Both the position numbers and the translations under genes were made by a program. Positions 34,580-46,444 of a DNA stretch of 64,000 nt are shown piece by piece. The notes under the pieces are model-generated. The model saw only the letters and a program-made list of their open reading frames with translations. It made no database searches and was not told the origin of the DNA. Source of the stretch: Macrolepiota albuminosa (lineage: Eukaryota > Basidiomycota > Agaricomycetes > Agaricales > Agaricaceae); contig JAMWFC010000092.1 in NCBI GenBank assembly GCA_027475525.1, forward strand, positions 372,001 to 436,000. Direction: 5' to 3'. Every line of letters starts with the position of its first letter. Within the stretch, counting starts at the first letter, position 1.

Positions 34580-37500
34580 CTATGACCCGGATGACAATGC
34601 TCCCGCAACAGCGCCCGTCTCAGTCACCATTGCCTCCTCCTCCAGTGCGACGTTAATCGTGGGAGGGGGAGGCACCGATTCTGTCCTCGGTCCCTTGACT
34701 GCAGGCATGTCTACCACCATAGGCTCTGTTAGTGCGACGTTAATCGCTGAAGCGGTGGTGGTAAGCGTACCCTGCTCTGCCATGCGTGACAGGAGATTGA
34801 CCCGGCCTGGGTCCATGTCCGCTGTTGGCAGGTCATGCGCTGCCGAGCGTTTTAGGAGGTTGACCCGATTCGGGTCCATGCCAATCAAGTAATAGAGGCC
34901 GTTGGCCTCAGGGTTTTCTGGGAGCTTGCTCTCCTTGTGGTGCTTGAACATGAGACAATAGTGATTGTCTTCAGTCATCTCCCGCCATCCATCCCATTGC
35001 GGGATTGCGGCAGGGGTGCCATACTTGGAGAGGCGCTCCATGCGCTCGTCATCGACCTGCTTGAAGATGTCCATAGACATCGTGGGGGAATGGAACTGCT
35101 GTTCCAGGAAGACTACGCCGTACGTGTATCGACCTGCTTGAAGATGTCCATAGACATCGTGGGGGAATGGAACTGCTGTTCCAGGAAGACTACGCCGTAC
35201 GTGTACACGTGGTCCACCCATTCCAGCGGGATCCGGTTGTGTAGAAGGACGCGTAACGCATCATCGTCGGAAAAGTTCCGTGCATGGTCGTTGGGCACAT
35301 GAACTTGGTGAATTTCGAGCTGCGGCCCACGTTGGGGCTCAAATGGCTGCTCGGGGAACATGGCATCATACGAGGCAATCGCCTCTCGATAAAGCCCTGG
35401 ACGGGCCACGACGAGAGTCATGCGCCGCACGATCACCGGCTTGGCTGCGCTGTTAGCGCACAGAGCTCGACATAAGGCGAACTCAAAGAGGGTCTGCCAG
35501 TGCATGCGATAGGCATGATCCACGGCGATACCTTGATAGGTATTTTCCAACCCGGGTCAGCCAAAGACCAGCGCGTACTGCACCAATTGGTCGAGGTCGA
35601 ACGGTGTGGCTGGATCCTGAGCATGCATTATGTGCAACGCCGTGGTGCCATCGTCTTTTGTGCGCAAAAAGCGCCCCGGAATGTGTCGTCGCTCGACAAG
35701 AGCGAGGTCGTCAGGGCCCTGCATCGGGTTGATGAGTTCTTGGTACCTAGGCTCCTTCATCAGGAGCTGCATGTTTTGATCATGCAGAGCCTCCACTGTC
35801 CGCTGCGCAAACATCTGGAGCTCTGTGATCAACATATACGCAACAATTCTGTCGCGACGCGGAACGTGCACATTTGCGTAATACTTATAGAGCTGGTCCA
35901 GCTCTAGCGGAGTGCGGGGAAGACCGCGTGGGGCGTGCTTATACACAATCGTGCCCGGGATGTGGGCAGGATGGCCAGAGGAATATTCATATGACACCAC
36001 TCTATTGGCGTCAGCTCCCATCAACACCATATTCGTGGCATACAAATAATAGATGCAATGGCTGAGTGCTCCTCTAAAGCACGAGTTCATTCGCTCAATA
36101 TCGAGCGGACCCCACACCTTCACCCCCAAGCCATCGGGGATCCTCCCTGAGCATTCATCCTTGGCCCTAGACTTCTGGGCCTTTAGCTCCTTGGTGTGAA
36201 TCGCCTTCTTCTTTGCAATGCGCTTATTGCGTGATACTCGTTGGAATTGGTCCGCGGCCGATTCCCCCTCCTCCCCATCCTCCTCCTGCTCTGAACTCGA
36301 CTCTCCATAGTCGCTCTCGTCGGACAGGGATGGTACTGGTTTTTTGCCTTTATCAGGCCTAGTCTTCCCTCTCGAGGTCGCCACCAGACCATCATACTGC
36401 TCAGGCGTATGGGGGTCTGGGGTCAAGACGACCACAGGATACTTTTCTGCTGGGGCCGGTACAAACACCGGCAGCATGAACAACATCTGGACTTCTCCTG
36501 CTCGTGCGGGAATGCCAGCAGGAAAGAGTATAACCTCCAATTTGGAGGCATCGAGAGGCGGCTTGCGGCCGCGGTGCTGATGAGATGGCCCCAACTTGGT
36601 CAGGGCGGACGATTCTGGTTGTGGCTGAGCCACCGGAGGGGCAGGCGCATTTTGCGCCAGAGTATTCCCTCCAGGCCCAGCGCGAGGAGTGACAGTAACG
36701 GGTGCTCTTGGCGCCACAACGACGGGTTTGGGCCCCCTAGATGGGGCCCGAGATAATGCGGCTTCCCGCTGACCCAGAGACAGACCTGCCAAGGGTTCAC
36801 TGACGGCAGCCAGCGACTCTGAAGAGGCCTGCGGGCCCGACTCGGGTAACTGTAATGATGAAGCCACAGGCTGAGCAGGCTGCTCATGGCACGCGAATTG
36901 CGCTTCCGACAGCATCCTTGGCTGTGGAGGGTCGACCGGTTGACTGGGCTGATATCTAGCCCTCTTGACCTCAGCAGTCGATTCCTCACTCGTGGCAATT
37001 TTGCGCTTAGACGTGCGTTCAATCTGCTCCAGCGCTGCGACACGCTGCCTCTTCATCAGCTCGATCTGGTCGAGCAATCTCTCCATTACCATCACGGCCA
37101 AACTGTCCTGCAGGAAGGACGCAGTTGCAGGGACTGGCTGTCCTGCTGCTTCCAGTCTGCCCAACAGCACGTCTGGCACTGCTACACTCTGCGCTTGTGG
37201 CGCAGGCTCCCCATATGACTCTTCCACGGGCCGATGTGCCCATGGTACTGACGGCAGCCCCGTCACCACGCCCGCATACGTCGGATGCGATGCAGCTGGA
37301 CGTGCCGACGGTTCCTGATAATAGCGCTCATGGCACGTGCTGTCCTCCGGGCGCCCATAGCGCCCTTCGTCATCGACCTCCATCTCTTGCGAGTGGAGGG
37401 GTGTCTGGTAAGGAAGTGGCTCAGCACGGCCTGGGTAGGCCACGCCTGCTGACTGAAACTGGCTTACCGCCGGATATGGCAGCTGCCTCTGGTACTGATC

Positions 37501-37585
37501 GGGGTAATCACGATTTTGTATGTTCGGGGGTCTCCCCCCTCCACTAGAGCCTTGCCGGCTCTGATCACCCTTTTGCGGCCCCCAA
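34580..37585 (-). pseudogene. TE2 third ORF, downstream of pol (unknown function)
   Basis: The reading frame starts at ATG 49,305 (minus), runs 13 nt, is interrupted by TE3 and continues from 37,585 to TAG at 34,580. Removing TE3, one CCCAA and a 77-bp duplication (35,052-35,205) gives about 980 codons with one visible nonsense (TGA at 35,557-35,559, likely from CGA). The N-terminal half is Pro/Gln/Ser-rich and disordered-looking with an acidic stretch and a Lys/Arg run (nuclear-signal-like, about 36,200). The C-terminal half (about 36,130-35,000) is compact and looks globular, with FGRPGLENTYQGIA-type conservation that I recall from hypothetical agaricomycete proteins. No transmembrane or signal segment suggests an env. 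It lies on the same strand as pol, in the position where some Gypsy elements carry a third ORF. Confidence 0.75.
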
Positions 37586-38444
37586 TGTCACGACCCCTCC
37601 CCTCCGGAACCTCCCCGGGACATCCCCGGAGCCCCACCCGGGGACCCCTCTCATCGACCCCACAGCACGCCCCGCCCCCACAGCTGCCGATGCCGCCATC
37701 ACACGCATCAAGGACCGCCATCAGCCAGCCCCCCCGGGACCCCTGCATCACGACCCCGGGATCAACCGCCATCAACGATCGGATCACGCGGCTCGCATCC
37801 GGCCATCACGCATCACACCCTGCATCACGACCCCGGGATCAACCGCCATCAACGATCGGATCACGCGGCTCGCATCCGGCCATCACGCATCACACCCCAC
37901 GCATCACGACTCCCTCCGCGCCAATTGATCACGCGTCCCCACACGCGCGATCCCGGTACACAGTCCCTGACCGCTACTCAATGACCCCCGGAACTCATCC
38001 CAGACACCCCGGAATCCCGAGACACGATCCGTAGTACTTATAGTATAGCTCCCCGTTGTATTCGCTAGTCTTGATATTACATACTTTGCTTACTTGGATA
38101 TTGCGTGCCCTTTGCTTGACTGGTACGCCTTGATTGGTACGCTTCGACTGGCACGCCTAAGTATTTGCGTGCTCTAAGTTTTGGTACGCACTTCGCGACT
38201 CTTGATTTACTAACTTGGTCTCGTCTTAGAACCTCCGGTTCATGACTCGACCCCCTCTAACTCTCAGCCACCCCCAACCCAAAACTCCCGGACTCTAGTC
38301 CCCTCTCCCGGGATTACCCCTGTCCTCGTCTTGAACCCCGGAGTCCTAGCCCCGGAGTTCCAGACACCCGAGTATTCGTAGGTCAAGTCCACATCGTAAG
38401 GGCGTTGCTTTCCCGGAAGGCCCCCGATTCAGCAGAACCTGACA
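37586..38444 (+). mobile_element. TE3 5' LTR
   Basis: TGTCACGACCCC...AACCTGACA with TG/CA ends. Near-exact match to 48,428-49,292. The repeated stretch at 37,741-37,894 is the 77-bp artefact type. Confidence 0.95.
38038..38079 (+). promoter_or_regulatory. TE3 LTR promoter: TATA-like box and probable RNA start
   Basis: TTATAGTATA (38,038-38,047) lies about 20-30 bp before AGTCTTGATATTA (38,067-38,079). The latter is the perfect complement of the 13 nt after the LTR, as in self-priming Tf1/sushi-type elements where the RNA 5' end folds onto the primer-binding site. The RNA start at about 38,067 is an inference. Confidence 0.6.
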
Positions 38445-38457
38445 TAATATCAAGACT
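38445..38457 (+). other. TE3 primer-binding site, self-primer type
   Basis: TAATATCAAGACT directly abuts the 5' LTR end and is the exact reverse complement of LTR positions 38,067-38,079. The same pair is kept in TE1 (32,867 and 33,244). Confidence 0.75.
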
Positions 38458-38477
38458 CTCTCCTTACACCGTTCTTG

Positions 38478-40242
38478 ATGGCTACATATACTCATACTTA
38501 CTACCCCACCGGGTACCAGACCGACCCGTACAGACGCCCGGTACCTGAGCACTACTCCGCGCAGACCCCCCGCCCCGTCTATCCACCTCTCCCATACAAA
38601 CCTCCATATCTCCACCGCCACTGGGCCCCCGACCCGTCCCTCTATGACCTGGGGCCCTCAGCCAGCTGGGCCCCTCTGCCCAATTTAGCCATGGCACGAC
38701 CCGTGGAGGTCCCCTCGTACCGGAGCATCCCCGGGGGCCTGCCGGAGACCCCACCTGTACCCAGCGGACCTCGCCCGATTCCCCCCAGCGAGGGCCCCTT
38801 TGCACCCACCCCCTACTACGGTTACCAGCGCCCCGTCCCCCAACCCCAAGAACCCCGAGGACCCCCCTACCCCGACTACCCCCCTCGTCATTACCCGGCC
38901 GCCGCTCCACCCGCTCGAACCCCTCCCTCGCCAATGGGACGACGACGCCTCGAGGAGTATGAACGGCAATGGGACGAGGTACTCCGCTCCCTCAGGATCT
39001 CGCCAGAGAACTTCGCGCAATGGACAAGGACGCTGCTCGTGGAATTCGGACACAACGACTTCGAAGGCACTCCGGAGGAATGGGCTCACTGCCTGGTCAA
39101 ATTTGGGGATCGCCTCACGCGGGGAGAACTCCCGGAGCAAACCATGGTAAAGTATAGGCGCAATACGATCCTCCGGGAAGAATTACAGCAACTGCTCGAC
39201 GAAGTCCACGCGTCCCCCTCCCCTCGGCCCCTCAACGACCCCGCAGACCCAGGCCGCTCGATTCACATTCGACGGGAACCCCCGGAACCGGCCCCAGCAG
39301 CCCCGGCAGCCCCCACGGTCCCCACTCCGGAGCAACGACAACGGGAAGAACGGCAAAACGCCTCAGCCATATTACGGTCCCTCAACCCGACTGGAGGCCT
39401 TTTCAACCAACCCGCTGCCCGCACGGTAGGCTTGTCAACTCGTCGCAGGGCTAATTCCGTTCCTAGTACCTTCGAGACCTGGGGGCAGCCCCAGAGACCC
39501 CTGGAACCCCTCCCGCGAGTCGCAGGGCTAATTCCGTTCCTAGTACCTTCGAGACCTGGGGGCAGCCCCAGAGACCCCTGGAACCCCTCCCGCGAATGGA
39601 CACCGCCCGACCCCCGCCCCCGACGAACCCCGGTAGAGCCCAGGTGGACACCCCTAGTACAGACGACACGCTATGCTACATTGACGAGCTCACGCGCGAC
39701 AACAACAAACAACGTCCCACGCCCACGCCCGCCCCGGCACCAGCACCACCCCCCACGTCCGCCCCGGCCCTTCTGGAACGCAACTTCCGCCACGATCCGC
39801 CACCCCACTTCGACCTACGGAACCCCCCGCGACCCCCGATGCAAGCCCGACCCTCCTGGGTTGAACGTCCCCCGCGCAACCCGGCACCCGACCCAGCACC
39901 TAATCCCCCTCCGCCCGACCCGACACCGCCGAACCCTCCCCGACCGCCTCCGCCACCCCCAGCTGAACCTCGAGGACGACCCCCAGGCCCTCCACCTCCG
40001 CCACTCCCGGCGTGGAGACCCGGCCTCCGCCACCCCCAGCTGAACCTCGAGGACGACCCCCAGGCCCTCCACCTCCGCCACTCCCGGCATGGAGACCCGG
40101 CCCCCCCCCTGGCAGGAACGAACCCTCTTGGGACAATGGGCCTCCCGGGCGTGGACCCCCAGGTGAGCCACCCGGAGGAGGACCTCCTGGCAGGTGGGGC
40201 CCCGCCCTTGGTGCTTTTCCTCCTCAAGGAGGGGGGGGGTAA
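38478..40242 (+). CDS. TE3 ORF1: Pro/Tyr-rich gag-like protein
   Basis: ATG at 38,478 (a TTG directly precedes it). The protein is Pro- and Tyr-rich (THTYYPTGYQ..), contains a helical middle segment (about 38,940-39,200, EEYERQWDEVLRSL..) and ends in a long Pro/Gly tract and TAA at 40,240. Two 77-bp duplications (39,442 and 39,961) shift the frame; without them it is one frame of about 536 residues. It probably serves as the N-terminal part of Gag (packaging/assembly). It overlaps the next ORF by about 100 nt; the join lies in a G9 run that is followed by the stop. TE1 keeps the same arrangement. Confidence 0.75.
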
Positions 40243-41513
40243 TCACTACTACTACTATTACAATGCTGGCCCCCCTCCCCGCAACGCTGCCGGACCGGAC
40301 GACGCTCGCGACGCCCTCGCCCGCGAAGGACGACTGGACATTCAAAAGCCCGACGCTTTCACGGGCCGGGACCCCCGAAAATGGCGTACCTTCCTCACTC
40401 AGTGTCTCAATACGTTTCAGGCAAAGCCGCTCACGTTTCAGGTTGACAGCTCCCGGGTGGCCTTTGCCGCGTCGTACCTCCAGGGGATCGCCTTCGATCA
40501 CTACACGGCCCTCATCCAGTTCGACCCCAACAACCCGGCACTCGCTCGCTGGCAAGCCTTCGTCGACGAGTTCTCCGGGAAATTCGGGATATACGACACC
40601 ATGGCCGAGGCCGAGGACAACCTCTTCAACCTCCGGATGTGCTCTGAAGAACGTTTCACTACCTTCATCGTACGTTTTGAAAAGGAAGCTTACGAGACAG
40701 GTTGGAATTACAGCGCCCTCCGGTACGCCCTCCGCCGCGCCCTCCCACAACGTATCAAGGACGTCCTCCGACTCGCCCCGAAACAACCCTCCTACGACGG
40801 TACGCCCTCCGCCGCGCCCTCCCACAACGTATCAAGGACGTCCTCCGACTCGCCCCGAAACAACCCTCCTACGACGGGTAGAAGGCCCTCGTCATGCAGA
40901 TTGACCAACGCTATTGGGAAGACCGCAGCGAGTATTCGAATTCCCGACCCCCCTGGGACCCTAGAGGAGGACCCCCTTGGCCCTCCGGCGAAACCCCCAA
41001 CCCCCAAGGTCGAAACCCCGGTCCCCCCGTGTTCCCTGGCGGCCGACCCCCGGTGAGTCGCAGCCCGCCCAATGCTAACCCCGGCAGCGGCGCCCGCCCC
41101 CAGGCCCAACTCAACGCCGCCGTGGCCGCCCACGACCCGGGCGACGTGCCAAGCCCCGAGGAACCCCCGGAAGACCCCGAAGACTTCGACTTCGATGACG
41201 AGCAGGACGAGGAGGCCCTCCGAGCCAACCGGCTTCAAAAGAAGGGACGACCCTGGATCAAAGTCCCGACGGATGTGCAGGAACGACGGAGAAGGGAGGG
41301 TGTCTGCATACTCTGTGGTGAGAAAGATCATTTCATCTCCGAGTGCCCCAAACGACAGGTCATGGGACGTGCCACCTGGACCTTCAAAGGGGAGGACGCC
41401 AAGATCATTTCATCTCCGAGTGCCCCAAACGACAGGTCATGGGACGTGCCACCTGGACCTTCAAAGGGGAGGACGCCATCTACGAGTATTCGGAAAACGA
41501 CCCGGCGATTTAG
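40136..41513 (+). CDS. TE3 ORF2: capsid and zinc-knuckle Gag
   Basis: In the +1 frame relative to ORF1, open across 40,136 (ATG) to TAG at 41,511. A YYYYYN tract is followed by a Gypsy capsid region (DAFTGRDPRKWRTFL..; QGIAFDHY; EERFTTFIVRFEKEAYETGWNYSAL; about 40,320-40,870). A charged linker and a CX2CX4HX4C zinc knuckle (CILCGEKDHFISEC, 41,308-41,349) follow. Duplications at 40,721 and 41,326 disturb the frame. It could start at its own ATG or be reached from ORF1 by a frame change at the G run. Capsid and nucleocapsid bind and package element RNA in cytoplasmic particles. Confidence 0.78.
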
Positions 41514-44500
41514 ACCCAGAAGACGCCCTAAATCGCGGAATCGACCCCGACGTCTTCTCCGCCCCGGTCTCACATCTTCGCTCTACGACACTCATACAGG
41601 ACACCCTCACGGCTTATCTACCCTCCCACTCTTCGCACTCCCTCCTCCTCAAAACCCGCCTCACCCCCTCCAGAACTCCCCTCAACACCCTCGTCGACAG
41701 CGGCGCCACCGACAACTTCATCGATGAAGCATGGTCTACCCTCGCTCCGGAACCTGCCCAGCGACTCCCGGTCCTGGTACGGCTCTGCCTCTTCGACGGA
41801 GACACCTCTACGGCAGGGGACATCACTCACTTCGTGATCAAACTTCACCCTTCCGCACCCCTGGTCTTAGGGCTCCCGTGGCTCCGGGACACTAACCCCC
41901 GCATCGATTGGCGACACCTCACCCTTTGCCTGACCCGGGACCCGACCCCTGACGACCAGCAACTGACACTAACCCCCGCATCGATTGGCGACACCTCACC
42001 CTTTGCCTGACCCGGGACCCGACCCCTGACGACCAGCAACTCCCCTTTGACATCCCCCACTCCTCAAATCCAACCCCGAAGGACCCCCTGGACGAGCCCC
42101 CACCACCCCCTGGACTCCAGTCTCGTTCGTCCCGATCCTTCGTCATCAATGCCAGGTTGGACGGCACCCCAGGACCGATATCGGCCCTTATCGACAGCGG
42201 AGCCACCGGGGTTTTCATCAGCGACGCCCTTGACCTCCCCCACGACTCCCTCGAATATCGGCCCTTATCGACAGCGGAGCCACCGGGGTTTTCATCAGCG
42301 ACGCCCTTGACCTCCCCCACGACTCCCTCGACCAGCCCCTCCGCCTGCAACGCCTCGACGGCACCCCCTCCTCCTCCGGCCCCATCCAAAGGTCTCACTC
42401 AGGACGCGTGACCCTGGACAACAACTACGAGTTCACTTCCGACTTCCTGGTCACGCGACTTCACGAATCGACCCCGATGGTGCTGGGACTACCCTGGCTG
42501 CGCGACACGAACCCCGACATCGATTGGAGGACGCTCACCATGACCTTCCCGGGACCCGAAGACCACCCCTCGACCGCCGTGCACCTCCGGGCCCTAGGGA
42601 ACGACCCGACGCCCGACACCCCCGGGACGATCGACGCGCCCCCAACGCATGCACCTCCCACGCCCGTCCGAGACCGCAAGGCCCCCGATCGACCCCCAAA
42701 CATTCCTCGGAACAAGTACAAAGGGCCGAACTACCCCTGCCGGTCTCAGACACGCGTCACACCCGCTCCGGCCGATGCTTCCGCAACCCCAATCGACCCG
42801 AGCGCACTTGACATTAAGATCATTGGGGCTGCCCCCTTCGCCCGCCTCATGAGGGATGGAACTCCCACGTTTCAGCTACACACCTCGCCCTCTCTCCCAG
42901 AAGAACACCTACGAGGGGACGCTATTCCCCCGGAACAGAAAACCGAGGAGCAAATCCTCCGAGAAGTAGTTCCCCCAGAGTATCACGAGTTGGGGACGCT
43001 ATTCCCCCGGAACAGAAAACCGAGGAGCAAATCCTCCGAGAAGTAGTTCCCCCAGAGTATCACGAGTTCGCTGACGTATTCTCCGAAGGAGACGCCAAGG
43101 AGATCCCCCCTCACCGCCCCTATGATCACACCATCGACCTCGAGGAAGGAGCCACCCCCCCTTTTGGCAAGGTCTACAACATGTCGGAGGTCGAACTCTG
43201 GGCTCTCAAGGACTACCTCGACGAAATGCTCGGTAAGGGATTCATCCGACCCTCCGCCTCCGCTGCCGGAGCCCCAGTTCTATTCGCCAAGAAGAAGGAC
43301 GGCTCGCTCCAACTCTGTGTCGACTACCGGGGACTCAATAAGATCACCAAGAAGAACCGCTACCCGCTCCCGCTCATTGGTGATTTGGTCGATCGACTCC
43401 ACAGTGCCAAAGTTTATACGAAGATTGACCTCCGCTCCGGTTACAACAACGTCCGCATCGCCCTGGGACACGAGTGGAAAACCGCGTTCCGCACGCGGTA
43501 TGGTCTGTTTGAATACCTTGTGATGCCTTTCGGAATGACTAACTCCCCCGCCACGTTCCAATACTTCATGAATGACATTTTCCATGACATGAGCGACGTC
43601 TTCGTGATTGTCTACCTGGATGACATCCTCATTTATTCCGACTCACCAGAGGACCACCAGAAGCATGTCCGGCAAGTCCTTGAACACCTCCGGGAGCACA
43701 ACCTCCACGCCAAGCCCGAGAAGTGTTCATTCCATACGAAAGAGGTTGAGTATCTTGGCGTCATCGTATCCCCGAACGGCGTCCGCATGGACCCCCACAA
43801 GGTTGAGGCCATCGTCAACTGGCCGCAGCCCCGGAACGTCAAGGAAGTACAATCTTTCCTGGGTTTCGCTAACTTCTACTGGAGGTTCATAGATAACTAC
43901 TCCGGTATCACGAAACCCCTCAACCGGCTCACGTGCAAGGACGTCGCCTGGAACTGGGACAGTAAGTGCCAGAGTGTCTTTAATCTGCTCAAGGAGGCTT
44001 TCACGACCGCCCCCGTACTCCGGCACTACGACCCGACCCTCCCGATTATCCTGGAATGCAACGCCTCCGACTATGCCATTGCCGGGATTCTCTCGCAGAT
44101 GGAACCTGATGGAGGGGAGCCCCGGCCAGTTGCCTTCTACACCTGGTCCATGATTGACGCCGAGCTCAACTACGACATCTACGACAAGGAACTCCTCGCC
44201 ATCGTCAAAGCCTTCAAGCAATGGCGAGCCTAGACGCCGAGCTCAACTACGACATCTACGACAAGGAACTCCTCGCCATCGTCAAAGCCTTCAAGCAATG
44301 GCGAGCCTACCTCGAGGGAGCCCGGCACCGGATTCAGGTCTACTCGGATCACAACAACCTGCAGTACTTCACCACGACCAAACAGCTTAGTCGACGGCAG
44401 GCCCGATGGTCCGAGGTGCTCTCGGAATACGACTTCACGATCCAGTACCGCCCGGGACGACTCGGAGCTAAACCCGACGCCCTCACCCATCGACCGGATG

Positions 44501-46074
44501 TCTATCCCAAGAAGTTGTTCGAGGCGGAACGCAATGCGTTCAATCATTGCGTGGTGATACCTCCCAAACATCTGAATGCCGTACTGATCTTAAACGACGA
44601 AGGAACCCTGAACCAGATCCGCCGCGCTCCCCGAGACAAGTACTTCACCGATCACGACCCCCGAAACTCTTCCGACAAAACCGACCGGGACCCCGCCTTC
44701 TCCTTGTCCCCCGACGAAAAACTCCTCCTCCGGGACGGCCGCATCTACGTCCCGGATCACGCCCGACTCCGCTACGATGTCCTCCGTCAACACCACGATC
44801 ATAAGCTCCGGGGACACCCTGGGATACGTAAGACTCTCCAGCTGATCTCCCGGACTTACTTTTGGCCAGGGCTGAAGAAGGATGTGACCCGCTACATTTG
44901 ATCATGTGAACCCTGCCTCCGGGCCAAGGTCCCCCGACACCGACCATACGGACTCCTGAAACCCCTGCCAGTCGGACAACGCCCCTGGTCCTCCATATCC
45001 CTAGACCACATCGTCGAACTCCCGGAGTCCGAAGGGTTCGATGCCATTCTCGTCGTTGTGTGCAGGCTAACCAAACAGGGCATCTTCCTACCCTGCCACA
45101 CCACAGACACCGCCCCGGACTTCGCCCGGCTGTTCCTCGAGCACGTCTTCGCCAAACATGGACTCCCAGACGACATCGTCTCCGACCGTGGCCCTCTCTT
45201 CGTGTCCAAGTGCTGGACTTCCCTGTGTAAGGCACTTGAAGTAAAGACTAACCTCTCTACCGCCTACCACCCCGAAACCGACGGCCAAACCGAAAGGGTC
45301 AACCAGTCTCTCGAGCAGTACCTCCGACTGTACATCAACTACTTGCAGGACGACTGGCGCGCCGAGCTCCCCCTGGCCGAGTTCACCTACAACAACACGC
45401 CGCACTCTGCCACCGGGGTATCCCCTTTCTTTGCCAACAAGGGATACCACCCTCGACTGACACTCTCACTCTGGGACATCCCGTCGCACGCCGCCCACGA
45501 GGTCACCCAGGATCTCCAATCCCTTCACGAGTTTCTCCAGGAAGAGATCAACACCGTGAACCGGGCCTACGTGAAACACGCCAACCAGAAACGGGAAGAC
45601 ACCCCCGACTGGACCCCCGGGACAAAGGTATGGTTAGATCGACGACACCTCCGCACCCGCCGGCCCTCCCCAAAACTCGATCACAAGCGTCTCGGCCCGT
45701 TCAAAATATTGAAGAAGGTCTCATCCCACGCCTACAAGATCGAGCTTCCCCCGGGACTAAAAGGTCTGCACCCGGTTTTCCACGTCCACCTCCTGGAGCG
45801 ACACCCCCCGGATCCCTTCCCTGGATGACAACCCAAACCTCCTCCCCCGGTCGAGGTCGAGGACGAGTACCACTACGAGGTCGAGGACATCCTTGACTCC
45901 CGGAACATCCGTGGACGACCCCACTTCCTCGTACGATGGAAGGGATACGGCCCGGAGGACGACACCTGGGAACCGCGACGAAACCTTGAAGGCGCCCTCG
46001 ACAAACTCCGGAACTTTCAGCAGCGACACCCAGGAGACGACCCCCCTGGGCGCAGGACTCACAGACGGCAGTAG
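41492..46074 (+). pseudogene. TE3 pol: two proteases, RT, RNase H, integrase, chromodomain
   Basis: It continues from ORF2 in the -1 frame; GGAAAAC (41,492-41,498) in the overlap is a candidate slip site. Domains: retropepsin 1 (LVDSGATDNFI, 41,692; LGLPWLRDTNP, 41,860), retropepsin 2 (LIDSGATGVFI, 42,187; LGLPWLRDTNP, 42,485), RT (KIDLRSGYNN; YLDD at 43,612-43,623). In RNase H the first catalytic Asp is Asn (AAC, 44,060-44,062, LECNASD). Integrase: zinc HH..CC, then D (LDHIVELP, about 45,003), D (SDRGPLF, 45,184), E (TDGQTERVN, about 45,290). The chromodomain is at 45,880-45,990 (Y.VEDILDSR.....[14 protein letters not shown]). TGA at 44,899 and 45,826 replace probable CGA Arg codons. Duplications at 41,891, 42,181, 42,919 and 44,156 are artefact-type. 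Stop TAG 46,072. Confidence 0.88.
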
Positions 46075-46290
46075 TGGGCGTAACCCCCGCCTCTGGACTC
46101 AGCAGGGATTCAACTCCCACGAATACTTACTGCTTTTCCCTTTTTTCCAGATCTTACCTACCGTTTAGTACTTTCTTTTACAGTAGCGCCCCGGACTCTG
46201 GGCAAGGTACTCTTTCCCGTTTCCCCGCCACTTTACTTACACCATTCTCTACGAGATTAGTCAGGTATATACATTTTTCTACTATTACAG

Positions 46291-46444
46291 ATACTACAGG
46301 ATTCGGGACCACGAAAACAGACAGTACCAAGAAACATACGAGGGGGCCCTTAGAGCGAGGGCCCCGAATACTACAGGATTCGGGACCACGAAAACAGACA
46401 GTACCAAGAAACATACGAGGGGGCCCTTAGAGCGAGGGCCCCGA
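46291..46444. repeat. Perfect 77-bp tandem duplication after TE3 pol
   Basis: Units start at 46,291 and 46,368. Non-coding for pol; just beyond the stop of the antisense gene. Same artefact series. Confidence 0.9.

Noticed and set aside
34580..37585. TE2 third ORF as a retroviral-type envelope
   Set aside because: No signal peptide, transmembrane segment or Cys-rich ectodomain is visible; it is Pro/Gln-rich and then globular.
39676..40825. Long minus-strand open stretches opposite TE3 ORF1/ORF2 (for example 40,825-39,815)
   Set aside because: They lie in GC-rich Pro/Gly-coding DNA where the opposite strand stays open by composition. They cross the 77-bp duplications and show no introns or motifs, unlike the antisense gene at 46.4-48.3 kb.
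44221..44901. Separate short RNase H-integrase gene starting near 44,221
   Set aside because: It is the continuation of TE3 pol; the apparent break is the 77-bp duplication at 44,156.
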